Positions 1 through 12,800 of a stretch of DNA of 64,000 nt are shown in pieces (within the stretch, counting starts at the first letter, position 1; each line of letters opens with the position of its first letter). The stretch lies in assembly GCA_946699065.1 (NCBI GenBank), contig CAMPDV010001042.1, positions 89,565 to 153,564 of the forward strand, written 5' to 3'. The notes under the pieces were generated by a model. It did not search any database, was not told the DNA's origin, and saw only the letters and a list, made by a program, of their open reading frames with translations. The DNA is from Loxodes magnus. Its lineage: Eukaryota > Ciliophora > Karyorelictea > Loxodida > Loxodidae. The position numbers were made by a program, and so were the translations under genes.

Positions 1-279
1 ATTATATTATATCTAGCTTAATTGCAACAAATCGATTTATTTCTTTTTCTACTTAATTATGCATTTCTGTAATATTAATTCTTCTCCTATAACTAGGCAA
101 ACATATCCTCCTTCACCTGAGTTGTTAAAATATGTTTTAAATCTAATTATCAATATCAGAGGAAAGTCTTCTTTTTATCAGGTTTATTTTATTGATATGT
201 ATACTATTACTCTGATAAAATCTTTAATTCTCAAATACTTGCTAGATAATCCATTATTATTAATATTAATATGTACCAT
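1..279 (-). CDS. possible partial protein, unrecognised, runs off left edge
   Basis: Read on the minus strand from an ATG at 279, this stretch stays open to the window edge under the UAR=Gln, UGA=Trp code. It gives about 93 residues with a mixed, protein-like composition, including a Ser-Gly-Glu-Gly-Gly-Tyr-Val-Cys segment near residue 55. It is less AT-biased than the sequence between 300 and 880. I do not recognise a family. The plus strand is also open over the same bases from 59, so the strand choice is a judgement. It is tentative because openness is weak evidence when no codon is a dedicated stop. Confidence 0.25.
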
Positions 280-883
280 CTTTATTTTTAGATAAAAAAT
301 TAAAATAAACATTAAATTTAAATGAACTTTAAGACTAAAATGGCTATTAGTAAAATTTATAAATTCGAATAGCTCAACAAATTAAAAAAGACTTAATAGA
401 AAAATAAAGAAACATAACTTTAAAGTGGTAATGCTAATTTCTAGGAATTTATAATGAAATTATTTAAAAAAATATTATAATTTATAGTGAGCATAATGAT
501 ATTATATCAATTACAATCTTAAAATCTTAAGTTTTTATCTATAAATTTATAAAAGATGTTAAGCATGTAATGTTTCATTAAAAATGGACGAATATAAAAT
601 ATTGTAAGAATATACTTTTAGTGACTCTTCTTTATCCAGAGATAATCCCAAAATTATTAAATTTTAATGAATTTTACTTGTATGATTAAAGTTTAATCAT
701 TGTTTAAAATACGAACTTCTTTAAATTTATTAAAGTATTTTATGTATATACTCTTTTGAAAGCTATGATAACTATCACATGAAGATTAAAATTAAGCAGA
801 AATAATGAAGTTTAATACTTAAAATTAAAGATTAAAGATTAAAGTGAAATTAATAACTATTTATTAAGTTTATTTAGCTTTTC
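280..883. other. AT-rich spacer, 3' flank of giant gene copy 1
   Basis: Very AT-rich sequence between the doubtful left-edge frame and the UGA stop of copy 1. I see no RNA gene, repeat or convincing coding stretch. It shows no clear similarity to the sequence downstream of copy 2, so the duplication ends close to the coding region on this side. Confidence 0.5.
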
Positions 884-3800
884 TCATGCTTACTTTTCTT
901 AAACTTCTTCTTTATCTATTACTACTAGATATTCCTTATCACTTCCATTATCAATTTCAATTTCCTCTCTAAAGTTTTAATCCTCCGAGCATAATGGTTA
1001 ATTTACAGATTTAGAATCTTCTAATTATAATTTTTTGTTTGGCCTATGAGTAAATTATGCTTTTTCAAATTATACCTCTTTTTGATCTTCTTAAGTATTC
1101 ATAATTTCACCAGCTTCTTTAATTTGATTAAAGAACTTTATTTATGATGAATCAATTTTACTATTTTCTTATAAACAAAGCTCTTAGCTTTGTAATTCTT
1201 AATATTGATTTGTAGTTTCGTTAACGAACTTTAAAATTTTCTAATACTTAGGATTTAGCTCCATTTTATAAGAAATCAACTCTTAATTTCCTATTTCTTA
1301 TTTTACTATGTTAAAAACTTACCTTCAGAATAACTCTTTAATCTTTCTTAATCTATCGATTTAACTAGTTTTTTCCAACTTACTTCGTTATAAATATACT
1401 TAATCAGTAGAAATACTAGAACAAATGCTATTAAAATTTACATTAGAATTACTGAACTAAAGCTTAATTTATCAGAAAATGAATTGGTTTGCACACATCT
1501 CTAAAGATTTGTAAATTTACATTTCTTTTAGTACTTTATTTAATCTTGCTCACAGTCTCCTCCATCATATTTACATTCTTCATTGTTACACTTTTAATCA
1601 CATATTCCATTTTATATAAATGATAGAAACTGACATCCTGTACTTAAGCATTTCTATTATTAAACTTTTATTTTTCAATCTAAACATTCAAGATTATCAT
1701 AGTTACACTCTTTAATATTACATTAAAAATCACATATTAAGTTATTAAAATGTTGCTGAATGCATCCCTTTTATGCGCAGTCTGTTAAATAAGTAAGTTA
1801 ACTATCACAATCTCCTTTATCAAACTTACAATCTATATTAAAGCATTATTAATCACATTTCTTATTTCCTAATAATTAATTAGCACAAGTACAATTACTA
1901 CAATCTCCATTATCTTTATTACATTCTAGAATGTTACATTTCTAATCACATATTCTATCTCCTAATCAGTACTTAGGACATCCTTTCTATTCACATCTTT
2001 CATCATTAGCTAATTTATTTTTAAAGTTACTTTACTATCTGTCTTAATCATCATTTTCACAGTCTCCTCCATCAAAATCACATTCTGTTACATTGCATGA
2101 AACATCACACTCTCCATCGTAAACTCATGATCAATAACAATTTTCACTACATTATACATATTAGCAATCAGGTCAATCATATTAGCACTCTTTATTTAAG
2201 CATTATTTATCACAATTTTGATTATTTCTTAACTATTAATTACAGTTGCAAGTACTTTAACCTCTATTTTAAAAACTACAATCTTCTCCATCATAAAGAC
2301 AATTGAAGTTATAGCAACTGTAATCACATAATCCATCATTTATTCAATTTATAGAGCAATCTTAAGAACATTTATTAGTAGAAGGAAGTATTTAAGCATT
2401 TTAGTTTAAGCAATCTAGATAATCATATTTACAATTCTTTTCATCTTTACAATAAAAATCACAAACCCCATTTTATAACTAACTTAAATCACAACCAGTA
2501 GAACATTCACAATCTCCATAATCATAATTACATCTTTCTACATCACATTGAGTGTCACAAAATCCATCTCCTAAATAATAAACTTAACATTATTCAGAAC
2601 ATTCGCAATCTCCATAATCGTAATAGCATTCTTAAGTTAAACAATATAAATCACATTTACTATTTCCTAATGAAGTAGCATTACATCCAATAGAACACTC
2701 ACATTCATAAGAATCGAAGTTACAACCAATAAAGCTACAATTCGAGTCGCATTATCTGTTTATAGATAGAACTTAACATTCATGAGGACATGAGCAATCT
2801 CCTTCATCATAGTTACATTACTAATTATAGCATTCAGGATTACAAAATTCATTGTTCAAAAATAAGAAATGACATGCAATAGAGCATCAACAATCTTAGC
2901 CATCATAATTACATTTGTAGCTATCACATGAGAGATCACAAATTCCATCTCCTTATTTTAAAATACATTCTGTAGAACATTAACAATCGCCACTATCATA
3001 ATTACATTATTCATTATAGCACTAAAAATCACAATTTCCATTTCCTAACATATCAAAAGTGCATTATTTGCTGCATCTACAATCCCAATTGTCATAATTA
3101 CAAAGTTCATTATTACATTATTAATCACAAATTCCATTTCCAAGCTAAATTTAATTGCAAGATGTTGGACAGAGACAATCTCCTTAATCTCAATTGCATT
3201 ACTCAAAATTACATAATTTGTCACACTAAGAATCACCTAGTCAAAATACGGGACAATAAAGTGCACATCTACAATCAAAATTATCATAATTACAATCTTT
3301 AAAGTTGCATTACTGATCACATTTTCCATCTCCTAATAAAGATTAATCACATTATTATAAGCAGAGACAATCTCCTTAATCATAGTCACATAATTAAAAA
3401 TTGCATTCATCGTTGCAAACTCCATTACCTAGCAACTCATTTGTACATCCTACTACGCAAAGGCAATTCCAATTATCATATTTACAGGATAAAGAATTGC
3501 AATCTGTATCACATTTACTATTTCATAATAGATTAGTATCACAGGTAGGTGAACATTGGCAATCTCAATTATCATAATTACATTACTCATAATAGCATTC
3601 TAAATCACATACTCCATTTAATTAAGAATGATCTGGACAATCTTCTGCGCATCTGCAATTAAAATTATCTCAGTTACAGTCACTTAGATCACATTCTTTA
3701 TCACATTTTCCATTTTCTAGCATATCTTAAGTACAAGTTATAGGGCAATTGCAATCTCCATTATCATAATTACATTATTCATTATTGCATTAGTTATCAC

Positions 3801-6800
3801 ATATCTAATTATCTAAATAATAATCCGGACATTCTTTTGCACAAGTACATGCCCAATTATCATAATTACAACCTTTAAAATTACATTCAGTATCACATAT
3901 TTCATTTAATTTTAAATCTTAAGTACAATTTTAAGAGCAAGAGCAACTTCAATTATCATAAATGCATAATTCAGTATTACATTCATCTTGACATATTTCA
4001 TCTAATTATAAATTTAATGAACATTCTTTAGAGCAAAAGCAATCTTAATTATCATAGTTACATTACTAACTATTACAGTAAATATCACAATTTTAATCTC
4101 CTAATTTTAAAAAATCGCAGGAAAAGGAGCATTAACATTTTCCATTATCATAATTGCACTATTCTCTATTACACATACTATCGCAAAAGAGATTATCTAA
4201 AAGGTTGCTTGAGCAACCTTTGGCACATGTACAATCTCAGTTATCGAAATCGCAACCATAAAAGTTACATTCTTCATCGCATTTTCCATTCTATTACAAT
4301 TCTTAAGTGCAGTTTTATGGACATAAGCAATCCCAATTATCATAATTACATTATTCTACATTGCACTAAGAATTACATTAATTATTACCTATTGCTCAAG
4401 GATAACATCCTATAGAGCAACTACAATCATATAAATCATAATTACATCCAGCATAATTACATTCAGAATTACAATATCCATTTCCCATTAAAGTGAAGTT
4501 GCAATTCTCTGGACAAGCACAATCATAGTAGTCTCATTAACATTATTCTACATAACATTCATTATCACAATTTCCATTATTTAAATAATCATCTGGACAT
4601 TATTATGCACAAGCACATTTTCAATTATCAAAATTACAATCTAAAATATTGCATTCCTCATTGCATTTTTCAGTTTCTTCTGAATCTAGTCTACAGTATT
4701 CAGAACACTAGCAATCTCCTCTATCATAATAACATTGCTCATTATTGCATTCAATATCACATACATTGTTTCCTAATTATTCTTTTTAACAATTTCCGTA
4801 ACATCCACAATCAAATCCATCGAAATTACATTGTAAACTATTACAAGTTTCCTCACATATACCATTTCCTATTAAAAATTTAATGCACGTTTATGAGCAT
4901 AAGCAATCAAAATTATCATAATTACATTATTCTGAATTGCAAGCACTGTCACATATTTCGTTTTCTAAAAAATTATTCTAGCAACCTTAGAAACATGTAC
5001 AATCTCAATTGTCATAATCACAACCTTTAAAGTTACATTCTTCATCGCATTTTCCATTCTACTACAAGTCTAAAGTACAGTTTTATGGACATAAACAATC
5101 CCAGCCATCATAGTCACATATAGATATATTACAATTTTCACTGCATACTTAATCACCTTTCATGTAAGGTATGCATCATTCTTAGCAATTACATTCCTAT
5201 AAATCGAAATAACATCCAGGAACATTACATTCTTCGTTACACTATCCATTTCCAATTCAGGAAACATCACAAGAATATGGACATTTACAATCTCAATTAT
5301 CTCATAAACATTCTTCAACATTACAATCATAATCACAAAATTTATTAGCTTGTAAAATATTTGTGCAATAATCTGCACAGGTACATTTTCAATTATCATA
5401 ATTACAATATTTAAAATTGCACTCTTCATCACATTTTTCGTTTTCTCTCAAATCTTAAGTACAAGATTATGGACAATTACAATCTCCTTTATCATATTTA
5501 CATTGTATCATATTACATGTAGCATCACAATATCCATTTCCTAGCTAATCATTCCTGCAATCTATATAGCATTAACAATCAAAGTTATCTCAATTGCATT
5601 CATTATTATTGCAGCTTTCATCGCATTCTCCATCTCCTAATAATATTTAATCGCATTATGAAGGACACTAACAATCTCAGTTATCATAATTGCATTATTC
5701 TAAATTGCATTCATATTAACATACTCCATCACCCTAATATATTTAAGGACAATTTTATGAGCATGTACAATCCCAATTATCATAATTACATCTATATGAA
5801 TTACATTCTTCATCACATTTTCCATTCGATTGCAATTCTTAGATACAACTTTTCTTACACTTACATTATCAATTATCAAAATTACATTATTCTACATCAC
5901 ACACAGAATCACATCAAAAATTTTCTGAAGCTTCAGTAGTACAATTTTCAAAGCAAAGACAATTTAGATTGTCGTAATAACAGACTTCAGAATTACATTC
6001 TTCATCACATTTCTCATTTTCTAGTAAATTTTAAGTACAAGATAGTGGACATAAACAATCCCCGTTATCAAAATTACATTATTCATTATTACACTCTTAG
6101 TTACATACTCCGTTACCTATGTTATCTTATCAGCAATCCATATAGCACATGCAATCAAAATTATCTCAGTTACATTATTATAAATTACATTACTAATCAC
6201 AAGTTAGATCTCCTAATAATGATTAATCGCATGCTAATGGGCATAAACAGTCTCAATTATCAAAGTTACATTATTCAATGTTACATTATTAATCACATTT
6301 ACCATTTTTTGAAAAATATTCTATACATGAGTAACTACAAGCTTTTTATTAATCATCCATTACAAAATCTTTTTTAGAAAATCCTAGAGCATAATTATAC
6401 CAGTAGCATCTGTCTTCAAATTCATTTAAACAAGTTTAATATCCCTTAGGAAATATTTCACTGTTTCCAAATATAAAAATTCCTACTATTGCATGTGCTA
6501 TCAAAGCATAAGGTATCAGATTTTGAATACTAATGTGTATATTAAATGAATATTTTTATATTTTCTTATAGAAAGTAAGCAATAAATATTTATCTGATAA
6601 ATATGCAATAATAAGAGTAAAAGTAGATATTATTATAATTAAAGGAATACCAGAAGAATAAACTAAGGAAGTAAAAACTATTGCACATATAAATGCACTT
6701 TATTATGGCAGATCAAATTCAGAACCATTTAGTTCGTTATTTTAGATTTAAGTAACAATTTTTTTAGATTTTCACTTTGCTATTAGTAGTTTGAAAGGTT

Positions 6801-8616
6801 TCAAAATAACTTTAAGTAAATTAGGAATTACTGATGCTACAATCATAGTTATAGTTATGCCTTTTCCAGCATTGATATACCAATATCTTACAAATATTTC
6901 CCTATAAAGTTAATCAATTACCATAATAGTAAAAGCGTAATTAAAGAACTAGAATATGAATATCTTTTATCATAATATTTTTTAAGATTCTACTTATTCA
7001 TGCTTCCTTTCTATTTTGTTTAATTTCTTCAAACTAAAAATTATAACTCTGTTCCAAAAAATTATTACTAAACCTATTCCTATTTAAATAGCTCAATGCT
7101 TTAACAACTCTTCTCTAAAATTGTTACAAAACTAAGCTTCATCAGATTTACCTTTCAAAATATCATAAACATCTTATTAATAGCATCAACAATAATATCC
7201 TTTAGAAGAAGTATCATATTAATAAGTTTCTTTAGCATATTCTTTCTATAAGTCTTATAATTTTATTTTACTATCCTTTAAAATGTTTCTATTAACAGCT
7301 ATGTAATATTACTCGCATTCAGATTTGGTTGGAAAATTCACGTTTTCGGCTTAATTGATAGATCAAATTAAAAGTAAGGAAATGCCGATTATAACTCCTG
7401 AAATAAGCGATACAAATAAAGATTATAGCTTTTATTTCCAATAAGATACTTCAAAGTTTTCCCAACATATCTAAGAAGGTTCTTATGCTTCTTTTACAAT
7501 AAGAGGTTGATTTTGATTCCATTAAATTTCTTTAGGTTACATTTATGGAAAATATTAAGTTTCTCTATAATCGTTTATGCATTTGATTTACGATTAAACA
7601 TGCTCGAAAATAATGAAAACTTTAACTATTTCTTATTCTTGATTTTATTCTTTCATATTAGTTTTCCTTACTTCATTTAGAATATTCATGAGTTTTTATT
7701 CATTTTTTTTATTTTATTTTTTCCTTGATTAAAGTTAGTTTTAAATTTCTTATTTTATTATTTTTATTTATAATTTCTCAGCCTCATCATAGCATTTTTA
7801 ATAAAAGGATAAGTTTTAAATTTATCTTGCTATTACTATTTCATTAATTTATCCATATTTTCCAAAGAAATTTCTTATTTTATTTTCATTTATTCCTTAC
7901 TTTGGTAATCCTCTTATTTCAACACTATATTTTCCTACTCTATTCTCTTAAAACTTAAATCTGTGCAATCTTTTTTTCGTTTTAAGTCAGTAACAAAATA
8001 AGAAAAATAGAAATACTATGCACTAAGCAAAGTCTAGTAGCCCTTCTTGCAAGTTTCTCCGTTTTGTTTAGTTTAAAATATCTCTTTCGTATAATTATTG
8101 TTGTTCATCTTTGTCTAAAGACTTTTTTACATTTTCAATTTATATTCCTCGTAATTTGTATCACTTATAAGTATATTTACTAGTTTCTCCTTTCAAATTT
8201 TATGTTCTAGTGTAATTTTCATCGAAAATCCAAAAGTCTACTATCTTTTTCCCAGTATCAAGGTTACCAATCGTTAGAGATTCTAAAATTCCAGCTTCAT
8301 CTTTCTCATAACCTTTTCCTTTGTAGTTCAAATAAATTTTTCCTATACTTATACAACTTAAAATGACAAAAAGGAATATTAATCATTTTACTCAATCGAA
8401 ATAGAGCTCAATTCCTATTCCAAATTATCTTACATTTTTGGGTGGAACTTAAATAACTTGTAAGTTCCTTTCTTCTTTTAGATCTTCAGTTTGTTTCACT
8501 TCTTCAGTACCTTTACTTTTTCTTTCTTGCTCTTATTACAAATTACTTTCCACTTTTGCTACCTCTTTTGAGTCTTCTTTATGTACGTTTACTAAAGAAT
8601 CCTCGGGGTAAAACAT
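884..8616 (-). CDS. OSCA/TMEM63-like channel with giant Notch/LNR repeat array, copy 1 (intact)
   Basis: One 17-nt intron (1306-1322) joins two exons into 7,716 nt, giving about 2,571 aa that end at TGA 884-886. The start is the ATG conserved in all three copies. Residues 1-74 are hydrophilic. A membrane segment (about 78-96) and another (about 196-211) flank a 100-residue loop. An RRM-like cytosolic part follows, with VEIRGLPKQG at about 232-241 and VFIIFEH near 333. The ICWENF motif at about 383 matches the WENL-type motif that precedes the channel core in OSCA/TMEM63/CSC1 proteins. Seven or so membrane segments span about 398-717. Residues about 770-2357 are some 48 LNR-type repeats (C-D-x2-C-N-x3-C-x2-D-x2-D-C-x-C). 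A last helix (about 2387-2412) and an acidic tail of about 160 aa close the protein. Counting helices puts the repeats outside the cell. Known family members are mechanically gated ion channels; gating by the repeats is my inference. UGA encodes many Trp residues. Anoctamin/TMC relatives are the alternative superfamily assignment. Confidence 0.82.
1306..1322 (-). other. 17-nt intron in copy 1
   Basis: On the minus strand the sequence is GTAAGTTTTTAACATAG, with GT and AG ends. Removing it switches to a frame encoding a sensible tail (ending V-V-I-D-K-E-E-V-Q-E-K-Q-A) that stops at TGA. It also makes the whole coding length divisible by three. The same 17-nt intron with one base changed lies at the equivalent site in copy 2. 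Heterotrich ciliates are known for 15-16 nt introns, so this size is plausible. Confidence 0.8.
1545..6370 (-). repeat. LNR-type cysteine repeat array within copy 1
   Basis: About 48 tandem coding repeats, mostly 96 bp (32 aa) apart. Each carries the core C-N-x3-C-x-(F/Y)-D-x2-D-C, as in Notch LNR modules (compare C-N-N-H-A-C-G-W-D-G-G-D-C). The residue before the last D-C is often Trp encoded by UGA. Units from about 4.2 to 5.9 kb are most alike every eighth repeat: the segment around 4268 recurs near 5035 and 5803. This gives a higher-order period of about 768 bp. Units near the 1.5-2.4 kb end are more divergent and irregularly spaced. The regular DNA repeats are coding and are not a CRISPR array. 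Confidence 0.85.
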
Positions 8617-8660
8617 TTTATAATTAAATGAGAGTCACTGGTATTTAAATAAGGTAATCA
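8617..8660 (-). promoter_or_regulatory. conserved 5' leader and TATA-like element of copy 1
   Basis: The 40 or so bases upstream of the ATG are almost identical in the three copies. They include a TATTTAAATA motif about 25-35 nt before the start codon and the shared GAGAGTCACTG block (complement strand). This may be core promoter plus a very short leader, or simply a recent duplication; the sequence alone does not separate these. Confidence 0.4.
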
Positions 8661-9860
8661 CACACATTATGATATAATATTAGTTATTGATTACATTGTA
8701 ATTATTTTAAATTTAATTATAAACTATTAATAATTAATTTAAGCTTCTACTATGCTACTATATGATATTATAACTTCATAATATAAATAATTAATTTTAA
8801 TTATTCCTTATATAAGATAATTTTATAATTTAGACTGATTTTATTTAGATTACTTTGTATATAATATTTAATGTATATATAAGGTATATTAATTCTATAA
8901 TTATTTTCATACTATTTAATTATTAATAAATAGAATAAACTATTTTAAATATTGCTAAGCAATACAAAGTTTTAAATAATGATTCTTAAAATTTTCCATA
9001 TAGCTTTATTAATTAAATTTAAGATTATTAGATAAAATATAAAAATTATTATAGCGCAGATTTTAGATGTCTCTTATTTTATTTGATAAACTTATTAATT
9101 TCGTATTGAACAAATAGATGAAAAATATATGAAACTAATTTAAAGAATGACAGCATATATAAATTATAATTATAGATTTATATCTACAAAAGAGATATTA
9201 ATATAAAAATAATATAGAACTTTTAGAACTTTAAATGTTTAAATTGATTTAAGCAAAAATATTAAGCTTTTAATACATAAACAACTATTTCATATATATT
9301 TCCTTTATTATTTTAATTAAACATATGCCTAGACAAACTTATTCATTAATAGAAAAAAAATCTGGTAGATGTTAATTTTGGTAAGTTTAGAAAATTGAGA
9401 TAGATTAAGCTTAATAATTGTATAGATTGTTTAACTTAGGATTTAATTTATACTAGGGATTTTTTATTTATTACATTAATTATCTTCTGATTTAGTATTT
9501 TTTTAATTTTTGAAATGGTTAAAATTAATAGTTTATGAGAGATAGATAAAGGACTATTAATTAGTAAATGAATATTAATTTATTAAACTAAATCTAAACT
9601 TAAAGTTTATATTGCTTCACAATAGTTTCTTACCTTTTATTAATGGACTACCTGTTTTAAAGATCATAAGTTATTAATCTATTTTAGAATATTTAGTTGT
9701 ATTGATATTATCAGTGTATTAATTAGATTATATGTAGAGATGATATTTAAGATGATTATTCTATCTATATAACTTAAGAGCTAGTAAGAACAATATATGT
9801 TCTGAATTGTTTATACAGTTTGTGAATAATAGCAAAAGATATCTATATGAATTTGATGAT
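8617..9860. repeat. duplicated 5' flank, inverted relative to 59440-60663
   Basis: Upstream of copy 1, patches such as the bases around 9150-9250 and 9770-9830 match, in reverse complement, the sequence upstream of copy 3. An example is the TGTTTATACAGTTTG stretch near 9808, found again near 59470. The duplication therefore carried about 1.2 kb of non-coding flank with the gene. Copy 2 shares only roughly the first 200-300 bp of this flank. Confidence 0.6.
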
Positions 9861-12800
9861 TATTAGTTCCTTTTATAATTAAATTTCTAAATTTATAGAA
9901 ATGATAATTAAAATAATGCAAAGAGAAATATAATGATTATAAACATTAATTTTATTTAGATTATTAACTATTAAGAAAATAAGAGTAGTTTAACTTTAGA
10001 TAATTAAGGATATAGTTAATAATTATATAAGCTTAAATTATTAAATAGTTAAAATGCTATAAAGCTTGATAGTAGTAATTAACCTTATTTTTATAAATAT
10101 TTATCTAATATTTATGAATTAGATATATAGATCCTAGTTATTATGCTACTTCTAATTTTTTATTTTACACTGTTTAATATATCAAATAACTAAGATATAT
10201 CAAGCTAGATATAAATTATTACTTTATTAACCTTAATATTATTTCATCATAAACATATATATACAATTCAGAAAGATTAAAATAAGTATTATAGCAATAT
10301 TTAGCTAAACCTTATTCACAAAATTAGATTTAAGAAACTCAAAGAAATTAATTAAAGAAAACTAAAAAATAAAATTAAGAAAATCATAAAGATTAAGGTA
10401 ATTTAATATTAATAACTATGCTTATTTGTGGAATAAGAGAGATATTATGTTTAATATTAAGCTTTTTATTTGCAATTTGTTAGTCTAAGATTTATTTATA
10501 TTATAGCCATATTTTAGTTTTGCTAAGATTTATTTGAAATATGCAACAAGAAAAACTTGAAAATAAAGAGAATTTAAAATTAAATTATTATATTTATTAT
10601 ATAAAAGAAGTTCTAGAAGGTTCTATTTTATCGCTATTATTTTAACCACAATCTTTCTTAATCATTTAATAAGCTTTATCTGATTTAAATAAAATTAAAA
10701 ATAAATAAGAAAAAGTTAGAGTTATATAGATAAATTAGTCATAGAAACTAAAATTAAGATAAATGTTTTTATAAAAACGTATATTTAATAATCATCTATA
10801 TATCATTTTAATAGCTAAATGGTTTAAGAACAAATAAGCTTATAATTAAATATAAGAAAAGTTATCTACATTTATTTTATGAACATTTATTAAATGAAGC
10901 ATACAAGTAGCTATGATTAAATTTTTTACTTAGTTTTAATGTTCAAATAGTTATATAAAATTTATAAGTTTTAGATTAATAAATTTAAATCATTTATTAA
11001 TGCTCCACTCCTAAAATTCTATGAAGTAAGATTGAAAAATTTTAGCAACTTAACTAAATTGTCTGTTCTTAAATTATAATAGCAAGTATGAATATATATA
11101 ATTAATTAAATTTTATATCTCTTATTTATCAAAAATTGAAAATTATCTTTAGATGAAATAAAATAATAAAGTTAACTTTAGTTAATGTTTATCTTATGAG
11201 AAATACAAATTATATTTATTTTATTTATTATTGCTGTGGTGATACTTAGAGCTTAAACTTTAAGTTACAAATTTCTATTTAATTTCTTTAAAAAATGTAT
11301 AATTCATTTTATTTTTATTTTATACCTTATCCTAGACTTAAAGAACTTTAAATTTATCTTATAAATATCTTAATTAAATCATTATTTTAAGATTCTAAAT
11401 TATTAAATGCGATATTTTTAACTAATAAAATAAGTTTAAAATTAAAAATAGAAAAGTTCATAGATTTAGAAGCAAAAGTAACTAATTAAATTAATTTAAA
11501 ATAAAGTGATTATAATACTTTATTCCTTTCATATTAAGTCATTAAATCATATAAACTCATATACAATTTCTAAAATATCTATTTAAAGGAAATTAATTTT
11601 TTATAAGAGCTATACATTAAATTTAAATCAAAAAACTTAAAAACTCAATCTTAGAAATAAAATTCATATTGTAAGCTTAATCAAATGCTATCACTATTTA
11701 TTGACATTAATTAAGAATTCTTTATATTCTACTAGTTAAAGGTAATTTAGACTTTTCTAATTTAATTTATCTTTTGGAATAAATATAAAGTATAAAAGAG
11801 TTAAAGTTGCTTTAATTTATTTAATAAAGCTTAGTTATATTTATTAATTATATTTATTTAATAAATGCCTACAAATATCCAGAAAACAAGCATGTTTATT
11901 TGCTTAATTAACTAAATTAAAAAATAAAATTAAGAGATATATCAAATAAAAATGACTTAAGTGATTTTAGACTCACTCTTTCTATAAAATAAGCAAAATT
12001 TTTTATTTTTAGCATTATTTCAAAATATAAGCATTAATTAATAAAATATTTTAGTTTTGCTTAATTTTATACAATATAAAGAAAGAAACACTTAGCACTA
12101 TTTAACTAATAGTCTACATTCAATGGTTTTTGAAAGAATATTAAAAAAAAGCATAACCATGTTTAGAGGAATATATTATAAATTAAGTATAAATGATATA
12201 ATTTTTGCTTAAGAAAAACCATTAAAATAAGAATAAATTAGAAAAATAGAAACTAAATGTATTAATTTTATTTCTTTCTTAATACTTATATAAATTTAAA
12301 ATATCTAACATTATAACTTTAACTTTTCATATAGTTCCTTAGTAAACTAATAATCCTTTAAGCTTTTATACTTTTATTTTAATTTATGAGTATAATACTA
12401 AGAAATTTTATATAGATAAATAAAATACTAGTAAATTATTTATAAAATTTGAGAGTAAGCAGATTATATATTTTAAAATTATTTAAATTTTGGAAACCAA
12501 AAAATTGTTAATTTTATTTTAAAACAGTGCCCAATAATTTTGATTAAGTATTTAATTAAAAAAAATTTAGTTACAAGTTACCTAAAGATAAAGATAAAAA
12601 ATTAATACTACAATTTTTTATGAGTATAGTTAGAATCTTTGGAATTATCTTATAACTGTAAAAATAAATTGTTTATTAATTTTTCTTAAATTAATTATAG
12701 AAATAATTCTCTTTAATTTTAATTTAGATTTTATCTTTATTATCTTAAAATATTTCTAAATTGTATAAAAGAGCAAATGTTTAAGCTTTAGTTTTAATTT

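Noticed and set aside
1545..6370. Regular 96-bp DNA repeats resembling a CRISPR or satellite array
   Set aside because: The period is a multiple of three, it encodes a canonical LNR core, and it lies inside a continuous frame with membrane segments on both sides.
2097..6377. Plus-strand Asn/His/Tyr-rich ORFs across the giant gene (and likewise 37144-41496, and minus-strand ones at 62904-63766)
   Set aside because: They are antisense shadows of the LNR repeats. The true strand gives regular Cys-repeat modules conserved among three copies.
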